64,000 nucleotides of DNA, from assembly GCA_004794785.1 (NCBI GenBank), contig SJOL01006495.1, positions 433,680 through 497,679 on the forward strand. The letters run 5' to 3'. A program made the translations under genes and the position numbers. The notes under the pieces were generated by a model. It saw only the letters and a list, made by a program, of their open reading frames with translations. It had not been told where the DNA came from and searched no databases. This stretch comes from Opisthorchis felineus. Its lineage: Eukaryota > Platyhelminthes > Trematoda > Opisthorchiida > Opisthorchiidae. Shown piece after piece: positions 55,401-59,307 of the stretch (position 1 is its first letter; every line of letters starts with the position of its first letter).

Positions 55401-55821
55401 TTATCCCCGGTCTCCGGTACCGGACTCTACTGCCTCTTCGGTATTCCATAATTGGTATTCATCAGACTTTCAACCAGTGCATTTCCCTACCTCAATATCG
55501 TCGTCTTCCACTACTTCTGATTCTTACCAACAGCCACTACAAACAGGTTTACATGCTGCTTCGGTGACAGCTGTGCCATTCAACTACCCTAGTGCGAATA
55601 ACACCCAACATTTGCACCCCCAATTGCTCCCAATCCCGTCTGCTAGCAATATGGCTATAGAGAATGGTCTACAGTCAACTCCTGTCCAAGAACCTTCTTC
55701 TACATACTTTGAATATTTCTCTTGTCAGCAGCCCGTTTACACAGCACAACCCACACTGAGCTCTACCGATGAGTTCAGACACCTGACTTCCATTCATGCA
55801 GCAACTGGAGACATCTCATAA
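13362..55821 (+). CDS. ARNT: ARNT/tango-type bHLH-PAS transcription factor (whole gene, multi-exon)
   Basis: This is the obligate nuclear partner for class I bHLH-PAS proteins (AhR, HIF-alpha, SIM, trachealess type). It binds the E-box half-site through its bHLH and dimerises through the bHLH and two PAS domains. Exons rebuilt here: 13362-13417, 13453-13610, 31341-31420, 37776-37868, 39232-39592, 44042-44344, 51521-51862, 52823-52976, 53471-53958 (or 53988) and 55061-55821. From 13417 on, every junction keeps phase and has GT..AG ends. Family strings include [57 protein letters not shown] and DEVEYIVCT. The coding part listed is about 930 residues, longer than human ARNT (789 residues as recalled). 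The extra length is a PAS-A loop insertion and a long Ser/Pro/Gln-rich C-terminus. The gene spans at least 42 kb because several introns are stuffed with retrotransposons. The N-terminus is incomplete. Confidence 0.93.
13418..13452 (+). other. 35-bp spliceosomal intron inside the ARNT basic region
   Basis: GTAAGG...AAAG separates the codon halves of an Arg in the basic region. Removing exactly these 35 bases restores [16 protein letters not shown] in frame, whereas reading through gives an in-frame TGA. Very short introns are common in flatworms, but it contrasts with the 17.7-kb intron that follows. Confidence 0.9.
13453..13610 (+). CDS. ARNT: ARNT exon 2: basic helix-loop-helix domain
   Basis: This exon encodes almost the whole bHLH. 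The DNA-contacting basic region contains [10 protein letters not shown], with the His, Glu and Arg residues that read the E-box half-site in ARNT. Helix 1 is [14 protein letters not shown], the loop is SSLARKPDK and helix 2 is [15 protein letters not shown]. The sequence is nearly identical to vertebrate ARNT and fly tango here, which makes the gene call secure. It ends in phase 1 before GTTAGT. Confidence 0.97.
14585..14758 (-). repeat. tRNA-derived SINE, minus-strand copy 1
   Basis: The reverse complement begins with a GGGGGCGAGATGGCTG head, followed by a tRNA-like B box (GGTTCGAACAACG region inverted) and the shared body with 'CTAGGATCTAGAAACCTGGCAATAT'-like text ending near a Thr/Ala-rich 3' part. 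It aligns base by base with the better copies at 30.8 and 38.2 kb, but the A box is damaged. One of nine copies in the window. Confidence 0.75.
15122..17434 (+). repeat. 2.3-kb direct repeat, copy 1 (matches 33,805-36,101)
   Basis: This segment is almost identical to 33,805-36,101 at an offset of 18,683 bases. By eye only a few substitutions were seen (for example at 15,133, 16,017 and 16,387), plus one 16-base insertion near 17,167-17,195. It contains about 470 bases of unassigned sequence, an RTE 5' leader (about 15,590-15,990), then the middle and reverse transcriptase part of a defective RTE element. Similarity stops sharply at 17,434. On the left, about 50 bases before 15,122 are recognisably related but much more diverged. 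Confidence 0.92.
15590..17575 (+). mobile_element. Internally deleted RTE-type retrotransposon, copy 1
   Basis: A leader like that of the complete element at 26.1 kb (GACCCATTGARCTATACTGG onward) runs straight into the middle of its reading frame, at [20 protein letters not shown]. The whole apurinic endonuclease domain, roughly 1.2 kb, is missing. A frame of 232 codons (15,915-16,613) then covers the connector with [20 protein letters not shown] and [11 protein letters not shown], and ends at a stop. The reverse transcriptase continues in broken frames: [20 protein letters not shown] at about 16,800-16,900. From 17,434 the sequence jumps back and repeats part of this block, so the 3' end is rearranged. 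Confidence 0.85.
17576..19300 (+). mobile_element. Degenerate RTE copy (endonuclease to reverse transcriptase)
   Basis: It aligns with the endonuclease of the complete element from about 17,605 ('CTGACTGTAGCTCTGAAGC') through SDHALV-like sequence near 18,000. It is then interrupted by a SINE (18,041-18,233). It resumes at about 18,240 with connector and early reverse transcriptase sequence to about 19,300, including TACAGATGACCCACAA at 19,148. Many frameshifts and stops make it a pseudogene. Past 19,300 the similarity is lost. Confidence 0.8.
18041..18233 (+). repeat. tRNA-derived SINE copy 2, inserted in an RTE
   Basis: It starts GGGACGAGGTGGCTCAGTGA, an A-box-like tRNA head, followed by a damaged B box (GGTTTGATCCC). 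The family body has 'CCCAGCCCTCGTGCTTCC' and a T-run tail. It splits an RTE copy: the RTE sequence continues on both sides, so the SINE is the younger insertion. Confidence 0.88.
19500..21560 (-). mobile_element. Second RTE-like subfamily, degenerate minus-strand copy
   Basis: Read on the minus strand, from high to low coordinates, the frames give the end of an endonuclease ([20 protein letters not shown] then [13 protein letters not shown], about 21,300-21,450), a connector with [20 protein letters not shown], reverse transcriptase strings [28 protein letters not shown] and the catalytic [12 protein letters not shown] (about 20,000), then [14 protein letters not shown] and LRHLWRR. It is related to, but clearly different from, the 26.1-kb element and matches the plus-strand fragment at 45.9-47.2 kb better. 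Several frameshifts and stops are present. Confidence 0.82.
22559..22738 (-). repeat. tRNA-derived SINE copy 3
   Basis: The reverse complement reads GGGGTCGAGGTAGCTCAGTG, then GGTTAGAGCGCGAATTTACC, a B-box region (GGTGCGAACCC), the shared body and ...GGTGCTACAGCTG. It aligns over its full length with the other copies. It lies alone in the intron. Confidence 0.88.
23383..23512. repeat. Foldback repeat with 23-bp perfect inverted arms
   Basis: AGGTGACATCAGTGCGTTGTTAG at 23,408-23,430 is the exact reverse complement of 23,465-23,487, with a 34-base spacer. Weaker pairing continues outward to about 48 bases per arm. The outer text (GTGAAACGTT... and its inverse) belongs to the same family as the foldback at 47.2-47.8 kb. 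Sequence to about 23,570 and a third relative at 23,658-23,770 share the tail AGCTCGGTGAACAGATCAAC. Confidence 0.85.
23700..25560 (-). mobile_element. Ty3/Gypsy LTR retrotransposon remnant, CsRn1-like
   Basis: Reading the minus strand: a gag frame of 234 codons (25,555-24,851) has [20 protein letters not shown], the signature of the CsRn1-type gag in flukes. Two zinc-knuckle-like motifs follow at about 24,700-24,830, [13 protein letters not shown] and the canonical [14 protein letters not shown]. The end of the protease/linker is visible as [12 protein letters not shown] (about 24,310-24,360). Reverse transcriptase traces include [14 protein letters not shown] near 23,990-24,030 and [15 protein letters not shown] near 23,830-23,870. 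The stretch between these last two is shortened and the YxDD core is missing. No LTRs were found, so it is a decayed internal fragment. Confidence 0.85.
26113..29938 (+). mobile_element. Nearly full-length RTE-clade non-LTR retrotransposon
   Basis: A leader of about 500 bases (from GACTGGACCTTACCGTGGTG) is followed by one long reading frame, a 3' UTR of about 190 bases and a (TGA)n microsatellite tail, as expected for the RTE clade. AGAGCCGT occurs just before it (26,105-26,112) and immediately after the tail (29,939-29,946). I take this as the target-site duplication. The element lies in sense orientation in ARNT intron 2. Leader relatives occur at 15.6, 31.8 and 34.3 kb, and 3' end relatives at 37.0 kb. 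Confidence 0.9.
26617..29751 (+). pseudogene. RTE endonuclease-reverse transcriptase frame with two in-frame stops
   Basis: One frame of about 1,044 codons is open apart from a TAA at 27,439-27,441 and a TGA at 28,129-28,131, with no frameshift. The N-terminal apurinic endonuclease shows [25 protein letters not shown], the catalytic GDMNAQVGR and SDHALVRC. The connector has [19 protein letters not shown]. The reverse transcriptase has [48 protein letters not shown] and the catalytic YADDIALI near 28,905-28,930. The C-terminal RTE domain has [20 protein letters not shown] and [11 protein letters not shown]. The exact start codon is unclear: no ATG was seen at the beginning of the frame. Two nonsense changes in an otherwise preserved protein point to a recently inactivated copy. 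Confidence 0.92.
30139..30295 (-). repeat. tRNA-derived SINE copy 4 (diverged)
   Basis: The reverse complement carries a CTCACTGGTTAATGAGC-like A-box region and a B box GATTCGTGGCTCGAATC, with the family ending ...GTTACAACTGA. It is shorter than the other copies owing to a deletion in the middle. Confidence 0.72.
30564..30592. repeat. Perfect 12-bp stem hairpin
   Basis: GGGACACAAGGC, a five-base loop AGATG, then GCCTTGTGTCCC. The stem is exact. No U-run follows and no gene ends here, so its role is unknown. Confidence 0.85.
30804..31004 (+). repeat. tRNA-derived SINE copy 5 with 13-bp target-site duplication
   Basis: The best-bounded SINE. TTGCCCCAGATGA stands at 30,804-30,816 and again at 30,992-31,004. 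Between them are the A-box region CTCAGTGGTTAGAGCGCG, a B box GGTTCAAACCC, the family body and a T-run tail. The clean duplication and intact promoter boxes suggest a young insertion. Confidence 0.93.
31341..31420 (+). CDS. ARNT: ARNT exon 3: bHLH to PAS-A linker
   Basis: It reads [20 protein letters not shown] then KHLVLE, nearly identical to the linker after helix 2 of ARNT in other animals. Phase 1 in, phase 0 out, donor GTGAGA. The exon is only 80 bases and is isolated by introns of 17.7 and 6.4 kb. It is bracketed by the near-identical 2.3-kb repeats, one in each intron. Confidence 0.96.
31795..33800 (+). mobile_element. Degenerate RTE copy: leader and endonuclease
   Basis: A diverged RTE leader lies at about 31,795-32,140 (GACCCATTGAGCTATACTGG at 31,794). 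The endonuclease follows at 33,225-33,760: [33 protein letters not shown] and [17 protein letters not shown], with HGLDS near 33,745. Roughly 1 kb between them has no counterpart in the complete element; it holds a decayed SINE and unassigned sequence. The copy is broken at about 33,800, where the 2.3-kb repeat begins. Confidence 0.8.
32240..32405 (-). repeat. tRNA-derived SINE copy 6 (highly diverged)
   Basis: The reverse complement shows the general order of the family: a CTCAAGGGTTCAGGCGC head, a GGTTACAACTTAACTCTGG region and ...CAACTATGCACCAGAAG. Both promoter boxes are degraded. It is an old copy. Confidence 0.55.
33805..36101 (+). repeat. 2.3-kb direct repeat, copy 2 (matches 15,122-17,434)
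   Basis: Same orientation as copy 1 and about 99.8% identical by eye outside one 16-base indel. This copy seems closer to the ancestral form, because at 35,840-35,870 it keeps the expected coding text 'GATATCGTTCTCGTCTTCGAAGAG' where copy 1 has a purine/pyrimidine insertion. It also continues into proper RTE sequence beyond 36,101, whereas copy 1 jumps. It lies in ARNT intron 3. Confidence 0.92.
34270..37033 (+). mobile_element. Internally deleted RTE copy 2, complete at its 3' end
   Basis: The leader (about 34,270-34,680) is fused directly to the connector, as in copy 1, with the endonuclease missing. Then come the connector frame 34,598-35,296, broken reverse transcriptase, and [20 protein letters not shown] with [19 protein letters not shown] near 36,020-36,170. 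After a SINE insertion (36,330-36,524) the C-terminal part resumes ([17 protein letters not shown] near 36,690). The 3' UTR and a short (TGA)n tail end near 37,033. Not coding-competent. Confidence 0.85.
36317..36537 (+). repeat. tRNA-derived SINE copy 7, nested in the RTE
   Basis: The SINE body (GGGCAAGATGGCTCAGTGAT... ending in a T-rich tail) sits between TTCTCAGTTGTGC (36,317-36,329) and TTCTTAGTTGTGC (36,525-36,537). This is a 13-bp target-site duplication with one mismatch. It interrupts RTE copy 2, so it inserted after it. Confidence 0.92.
37034..37775 (+). other. Remainder of ARNT intron 3, nothing recognised
   Basis: Between the RTE tail and exon 4 no repeat or gene could be identified. 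The last 40 bases form a long pyrimidine tract (CTTCTTTTTTTCTTATTCCC) leading to the TCCAG acceptor. Confidence 0.6.
37776..37868 (+). CDS. ARNT: ARNT exon 4: start of PAS-A
   Basis: 31 codons, phase 0 on both sides: [20 protein letters not shown] then [11 protein letters not shown]. This is the first strand and helix block of PAS-A, matching ARNT almost residue for residue. Donor GTGAGT. Confidence 0.97.
38139..38347 (+). repeat. tRNA-derived SINE copy 8
   Basis: The best-preserved promoter: GGGGCGAGATGGTTCAGTGG (A box) and a perfect B box GGTTCGAACCC. The body ends in a T8 tail. ACTTTGGTTA (38,139-38,148) and ACTTTGATTA (38,338-38,347) form a 10-bp target-site duplication with one mismatch. 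It lies in ARNT intron 4. Confidence 0.93.
39232..39592 (+). CDS. ARNT: ARNT exon 5: PAS-A with a long low-complexity insertion
   Basis: It begins [20 protein letters not shown] and CEQL, which align with the ARNT PAS-A helix containing HPDD. It ends [16 protein letters not shown], which also aligns. In other animals these two blocks are separated by about ten residues. Here about 75 residues rich in Ser, Thr, Pro and Gly intervene ([18 protein letters not shown] at the start, [10 protein letters not shown] at the end). The insertion is in frame inside one open exon with no splice sites that would remove it cleanly. Phase 0 in, phase 1 out, donor GTACGT. Confidence 0.95.
39673..39726. repeat. 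Strong 23-bp stem hairpin in ARNT intron 5
   Basis: Arms 39,673-39,695 and 39,704-39,726 pair with two mismatches around an eight-base loop CGACTGCA. It begins 80 bases after the exon 5 donor. The size resembles a small pre-miRNA or a tiny foldback element, but no known microRNA seed is recognised. Confidence 0.85.
39727..44041 (+). other. ARNT intron 5, mostly unassigned
   Basis: About 4.3 kb with no recognisable transposon protein or RNA. Open frames at 40,840-41,202 (+) and several of 60-80 codons on the minus strand at 41.1-42.8 kb have no family motif. The base composition at 41-43.8 kb is richer in GC than its surroundings, which may mean a decayed mobile element. No reverse transcriptase, integrase or transposase signature could be defended. 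Confidence 0.5.
44042..44344 (+). CDS. ARNT: ARNT exon 6: end of PAS-A and inter-PAS linker
   Basis: It opens with [19 protein letters not shown], matching the ARNT string MRxxMGxRRxFICRMR. It later has [16 protein letters not shown], matching the VVHCTGYIKxWPP end of PAS-A. The stretch between them is Ser/Arg-rich and variable. Phase 1 in and out, donor GTATGT. Confidence 0.95.
44345..45879 (+). other. First part of ARNT intron 6, nothing recognised
   Basis: No gene or repeat could be identified between the exon 6 donor and the RTE fragment that starts near 45.9 kb. Confidence 0.5.
45880..47190 (+). mobile_element. Second RTE-like subfamily, degenerate plus-strand fragment
   Basis: Reverse transcriptase traces in shifting frames: [68 protein letters not shown] (a Tyr-Thr-Asp-Asp replaces the usual Tyr-Ala-Asp-Asp), [33 protein letters not shown] and, near the end, [19 protein letters not shown] in pieces. 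It matches the minus-strand copy at 19.5-21.56 kb. No endonuclease was found; it is 5'-truncated and inactive. Confidence 0.82.
47197..47818. mobile_element. 594-bp foldback element with ~200-bp arms and 14-bp target duplication
   Basis: The arms at about 47,206-47,405 and 47,568-47,768 are inverted near-copies. They run outward-in from the GTTGTTGGTCTGTTCGCCGA text to the ATCTGGGTTGG text. A spacer of about 160 bases separates them and contains the one ambiguous base (N at 47,566). TGTTATTAGGTCTG occurs at 47,197-47,210 and 47,805-47,818, a perfect 14-bp direct repeat that reads as a target-site duplication. About 40 bases past the right arm (CGCACCCGAGCTACCTATAT...) have no left counterpart, giving the element a distinct 3' tail. 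No protein is encoded. Confidence 0.85.
47819..49079 (+). other. ARNT intron 6, unassigned segment
   Basis: No gene recognised. A minus-strand frame of 69 codons at 48,445-48,654 has no identifiable motif. Confidence 0.45.
49080..49262 (+). repeat. tRNA-derived SINE copy 9
   Basis: CCTCGGGATAGCTCAGTAGT (A-box region) and GGTTCGGACCC (B box with one change), then the family body ending GTTGCAGCTGAACGATTG. No clear target duplication was found. Confidence 0.88.
49263..51520 (+). other. End of ARNT intron 6, with an (AC)n tract
   Basis: Nothing is recognised apart from a dinucleotide microsatellite of about nine to ten AC units at 50,242-50,261. The final bases (TTTAATCTTCCGCAG) form the exon 7 acceptor. 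Confidence 0.55.
51521..51862 (+). CDS. ARNT: ARNT exon 7: start of PAS-B
   Basis: After a variable acidic stretch the exon reads [40 protein letters not shown] and [20 protein letters not shown]. These align with CLVAIGRLQ, EFISRHNIEGIFTFVDHR and the GYxPxELLG block of ARNT PAS-B. The usual HPED of the following helix is replaced by MPSSKDKG. Phase 1 in and out, donor GTATGT. Confidence 0.95.
52823..52976 (+). CDS. ARNT: ARNT exon 8: end of PAS-B
   Basis: It reads [17 protein letters not shown], then [20 protein letters not shown] and IVCTT. The last part matches [17 protein letters not shown] of fly tango very closely. The beginning matches the KGQ..S block. The middle is diverged: the two Trp residues of the vertebrate 'EWLWMR' strand are absent. 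The frame was recovered from phase-matched splice sites (acceptor ...CAATTCCAG, donor GTAAGC). The other two frames run open through the same DNA but do not match ARNT. Confidence 0.88.
53471..53988 (+). CDS. ARNT: ARNT exon 9: Ser/Pro-rich transactivation region, part 1
   Basis: It enters in phase 2 after TTACTTTTAG and reads [20 protein letters not shown], then a low-complexity region rich in Ser, Pro, Gln and Asp. No folded domain is visible, as expected for an ARNT C-terminal activation region. Two donors in the same phase are possible: GTGAGT at 53,959 (stronger consensus) and GTACGT at 53,989. They give proteins differing by ten residues. Confidence 0.88.
55061..55821 (+). CDS. ARNT: ARNT exon 10: terminal exon with stop
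   Basis: Acceptor TTCTCTTGCAG. 253 codons, open from the acceptor to TAA at 55,819. It starts [20 protein letters not shown] and continues as Ser/Pro/Gln/Tyr-rich low-complexity sequence with no domain. The frame is fixed by phase with exon 9. No clear AATAAA was found in the 600 bases downstream, so the polyadenylation site is unassigned. Confidence 0.9.
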
Positions 55822-56489
55822 CGCTTGCTTCGGTGCTCTCTACCCCTGTACAGGCTGTTTTTTTCAGTTTTAGCTTTCAATTGGTCCAAGGTGTTGATGC
55901 TTTTGCTATTTCATGTCCATCATTCCAAGTGTTTCACATGCGGCATGTGTCCCTATTATCAAAGTGTTCTCCCCACCTGACCCGTTTCGCTCGTTTGAGC
56001 GCGTCTCAGGTATATCATTGTTATATAGTTTCTAATGAGCACCGGGCCGCTCTGAACCCGCGATTGAGCTGCTGTGTACATTGACTTTATTGTCACGTTT
56101 ATGTCCTCCGCTAAACTATTCACGACTTTGGACCTTCGCTGCTCTATCGTTTTTGTGTACTTCAAACCTTTTTGTAGGGGGATTGCTACTGAATTCTATC
56201 TCTATCTCGAACTACCGTCTTGAATGCGACATCCTTCTCCGTTACCAACATAAACCCGCCTGTTGGTGAAACAAGTATTCAGGGTTCGACAAATACTTTC
56301 ATTTGCACACGAATTTGGCTTTGACGAAGACTCAGCTGAGTCCCTCTTAATGATGGTCCGTAGAACTTAAGGCTGATGGAAACTCGGGGACTGCGCCTAC
56401 CTGAGGAGCCTCAAGAACGGCGAAATCGGTCACGGGCTGTCGACGGGCTTTCAGCAACCCCATGAGCAGTGTGTTGCGTATAGACAATA
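55822..56489 (+). other. ARNT 3' flank and start of Penelope-derived sequence
   Basis: It probably contains the ARNT 3' UTR. At 56,315-56,342 the text TTGGCTTTGACGA is followed by the perfect palindrome GACTCAGCTGAGTC. This resembles the left half of the hammerhead-like motif at the 3' end of the Penelope element and may be its degraded 5' counterpart. Confidence 0.45.
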
Positions 56490-58040
56490 ATGAATAAGAA
56501 TAAGGTCGAAGTTGGTAGATATTTAAGATCGGTAATAAACCATTTAGGGCAAGGTAAGTGGTATCGGCTGTATCCAAAAAGTGCGATTCAACCACGACTT
56601 TACGGACTGCCAAAAATCCACAAGGCAGATGTCCCGATAAGGCCAATAGTGGATGGTATAGGCTCGCCACCACATGAGCTGGCCAGATTCTTAGCTGGTA
56701 TACTAAAACCGCTCACGGGGAAATCAAGCACCTTCATTAGGAATTCGTACGACTTCGCCAATAAAGTCGCAGGGCTTCCCTTGGAGATGGACGAAGTCCT
56801 CGTGAGTTTTGACGTAGTCTCAATGTACACAAACATACCTAGGGCAGATGCTCTGGAGGTAACCAAGAGGTTGTTACTGGTAGACACGACACTTGGGGAA
56901 CGGACACAGCTCTCGGTGGATGAAATAGTTGAGGGCATAAGAGTGTGTTTGAATCTCGATCAGTTTGTTTTTGACACAACCGTTTACACACAAGAACAAG
57001 GTCTTGCAATGGGATCTCCAATATCCCCAGTTTTAGCTAATATTTATATGGAGGACTTCGAACAAATAGCCTTGGCCGGATTTCATTGTCCACCGAAAGT
57101 ATTTTGGCGTTATGTTGACGATACGTTTGTTGTAATCAAACGAGATAACGTGAACAGCTTCCACGACTATCTCAATAGTTTAAGTCCACACATCAAGTTT
57201 AGCATGGAGATAGAGTCCACCTCGGGCACATTACCCTTCCTGGACTGTATAGCACATAAGAGTGGGGGGAAATTAAAAACTACGGTGTACGAGAAACCAA
57301 CAGACACAGGAAACGTTTTAAACTACTCATCAGCACACCCAAAGTCCGTGTACGCCAGTATTGTCTCATCGATGTTTCGTCGAGTCAAAGCGCTGTGCAC
57401 AGAAGAGATCGACCGAACGGCAGCTCAAATCGAGATTGCCAACAAACTTCAAGAAATAGGATACCCAGTGAGTTTGATTAGGCGTCAACTAAGAAAGATA
57501 TTGGCTCCGGTATCTAGACCCAGTAAGGAATGGATTGGCACAGCAGTCATTCCATATAAAGCAGGAACTTCGGAGGTTATTCGAAGAATATTGAACTTGG
57601 CCAACATTAGAGTAGCTTTCCAGAAGGGAAGAACGCTACGCTCAGTTTTGGTGCAATTGAAAGATCCCCTCCCGGTTGAAAGGACTAGGGACTGTGTGTA
57701 TAAAATTAATTGCAACGATTGCACTAAGGTTTACATAGGACAAACTGCCAGGGAATTGCACACCAGAATTGGTGAGCATAAAAGGAGAATAAACAAACCA
57801 CCAAGGAATGCGGTAGAATACCAAACGCTGGTCAAAGACTCAGCGATGGCGGTACATGCCTTAGACACGGGACATAGTATAGATTTGGATAATGTGGAAG
57901 TTTTAAGACGGGGACTGCGATTCACACCACAGCGGCTGATAGCCGAAGCGGTGGAAATCACCAAGCATCATAGCGTGAACAGAATCGAGGGTGTGGAACT
58001 GGCGAGCGTATGGAAAGCGGTCTTAGATAAGCCGAGTTGA
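56490..58040 (+). CDS. Penelope-like reverse transcriptase with C-terminal GIY-YIG endonuclease
   Basis: An uninterrupted frame of 516 codons from ATG. Reverse transcriptase blocks in order: PRLYGLPKIHKADVPIRPIV (residues about 36-55), FAGI/LTGKSSTFIRNS, VSFDVVSMYTNIPRADAL, QGLAMGSPISPVLANIYMED and the catalytic WRYVDDTFVVIKRD. Then come PFLDCIAHKSGGKLKTTVYE and KPTDTGNVLNYSSAHPKS. After a Cys pair linker (DCVYKINCNDC) the GIY-YIG domain has VYIGQTARELHTRIGEHKRR with the catalytic-type Arg, and AVHALDTGHSID. Complete Penelope proteins are longer at the N-terminus and an in-frame stop lies just upstream, so the copy is truncated. The absence of internal stops suggests a recent insertion. Confidence 0.95.
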   Translation: MNKNKVEVGRYLRSVINHLGQGKWYRLYPKSAIQPRLYGLPKIHKADVPIRPIVDGIGSPPHELARFLAGILKPLTGKSSTFIRNSYDFANKVAGLPLEMDEVLVSFDVVSMYTNIPRADALEVTKRLLLVDTTLGERTQLSVDEIVEGIRVCLNLDQFVFDTTVYTQEQGLAMGSPISPVLANIYMEDFEQIALAGFHCPPKVFWRYVDDTFVVIKRDNVNSFHDYLNSLSPHIKFSMEIESTSGTLPFLDCIAHKSGGKLKTTVYEKPTDTGNVLNYSSAHPKSVYASIVSSMFRRVKALCTEEIDRTAAQIEIANKLQEIGYPVSLIRRQLRKILAPVSRPSKEWIGTAVIPYKAGTSEVIRRILNLANIRVAFQKGRTLRSVLVQLKDPLPVERTRDCVYKINCNDCTKVYIGQTARELHTRIGEHKRRINKPPRNAVEYQTLVKDSAMAVHALDTGHSIDLDNVEVLRRGLRFTPQRLIAEAVEITKHHSVNRIEGVELASVWKAVLDKPS

Positions 58041-58387
58041 CACGTGACTGTGTGGTTGTCAATTCACTTAGAATCATTAGCAAAAACAGGGGGTGGAAAT
58101 CCCAACCCGACCAAAGTTCACAGAATCCCTCTTACACAACTATCGTAGCACTAGCCCATCCACACAGACGGACAGAAAGTGCAAACGAAGTTCAAGAGGG
58201 ACCATTAAGTGAACCGAACCAAAACAACTACACCCTAGGCTGGACCCAAATCCAATTAGGTCCAACACTTGGTCACCCACCCTAACACACAAAATCCTTC
58301 GGCCGACACCCAACAGAGATTTAGCTTGACTTAGATGATTGGTTCTCCTTCTGCCTTAAATCTCGACCAACCTCGTAACCTAGTCAC

Positions 58388-58432
58388 TTGGCCTGACGAA
58401 GCTTTTGTGTCAAAAGCGAAACGTTGCCCAGC
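58388..58432 (+). ncRNA. Candidate hammerhead ribozyme-like motif at Penelope 3' end
   Basis: TTGGC, then CTGACGA (58,393-58,399), one extra A, a seven-pair stem GCTTTTG-TGT-CAAAAGC, then GAAAC, GTT and GCCCA. TGGC and GCC(C)A can pair as helix I. CTGANGA and GAAA are the conserved hammerhead core. Hammerheads are known in the terminal repeats of Penelope-like elements. Against it: the extra A between the core and helix II, and a helix III of only two pairs with no loop, which could work only as a dimer. Confidence 0.5.
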
Positions 58433-58523
58433 AATAAATCTACCGATTGTTACCAAACTTTTCCGAAAACGATGATTACTCAATCGGTTTCAAGCGTTTT
58501 TCACCTGGTTGAAAATACTCAGG

Positions 58524-58609
58524 TATATTTTCATAACGGAAACTACTCACAAGGTTGCTGAAGACTCTTCGACAGAAACTTTGTGAGTAGTTCCCTTTAT
58601 GAAAATATA
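58524..58609. repeat. 29-bp stem hairpin followed by a small palindrome
   Basis: Arms 58,524-58,552 and 58,581-58,609 pair with two mismatches around a 28-base loop. Immediately after, TACGATATC-TCG-GATATCGTA (58,611-58,631) is a second, perfect hairpin. Text resembling the left flank (ACTCAGGTAT-TTTTCAT) recurs at 58,757. It looks like a short foldback transposon in the ARNT-helicase intergenic gap. Confidence 0.85.
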
Positions 58610-58631
58610 CTACGATATCTCGGATATCGTA

Positions 58632-59253
58632 CTAACTGAAACATGAGGTGGCCTTTGTGCAGCACATTCAGGTGAAGAATATCATGAACGAGAGATTCAG
58701 TTGAGTTTCCCGTAAAAAACAGATTGATGTGCGAATGAGTGCATTCGTCGAAAACACTCAGGTATTTTCATGCTCCTAGTAGTTGATTTGGAAACTTCGC
58801 CTTAATCCTCGTAGCATACGTCAATGCACCTGCTGCAGGTGATGTGGTCGCGCTTCATGCTTCTTCAGGTGTCTTGCCTGACCGATATAGTACGCCAAGC
58901 TGTCGAGACCTAATACCGTAAACACCAGTAGTTGCTAGATTGAGTCATCCGACCATGGTTATAGGACGGGACAGAATACAAATGTCTGAACTCAGTGAGA
59001 AGGGACGAGATTGGGTACAGGCATCCACAACTCTGTCGCCAGTTACTAATAAGTCCAAAGGAAGCCTGGAGCGGGTGGTGACAACGAAAGCCGGGTTCTT
59101 TCACTTTTCGCTTGGTGTTAGCAAGGCAGAATGCAGAAAAGTGTATTATTATACACACAAAGCTTCACATGAAGAAATAATAGTAGACATCATTCTCCAC
59201 TGGTAATTTTCATCATCTAGAAGAAGAAACATTGGCGTATGGGATGAAGTTAC
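58632..59253. other. Gap before the helicase 3' exons
   Basis: The last exon or exons and 3' UTR of the helicase gene should lie here on the minus strand. A Lys/Arg-containing frame near 59,050-59,120 (LANTKRKVKEPGF) might belong to it, but no junction could be fixed. Confidence 0.4.
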
Positions 59254-59307
59254 CTTTTTAGCTTTGTTGATCTCCCGCTTCTCGTCGAATCGGATTTGAT
59301 CCAATTT
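59254..59307 (-). CDS. DDX49: DDX49 C-terminal exon, 18 codons
   Basis: It reads KLDQIRFDEKREINKAKK, phase 0 on both sides, with donor GTAACT on the minus strand. If this donor is not used the frame runs on for about 35 further codons to a stop at 59,149-59,151, giving an alternative end. The DDX49 family continues past this point with a Lys-rich tail, so I favour splicing. Confidence 0.85.

Larger units (their letters stand above)
56315..58440 (+). mobile_element. Penelope-like retroelement, 5'-truncated
   Basis: It contains the reverse transcriptase/GIY-YIG frame (listed separately) and ends near a hammerhead-like motif at 58,388-58,432 followed by CAATAAATC. It lies in the 3.4-kb gap between the stop of ARNT and the nearest helicase exon, on the ARNT strand. 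Exact ends are unknown; no terminal duplication was found. Confidence 0.8.
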
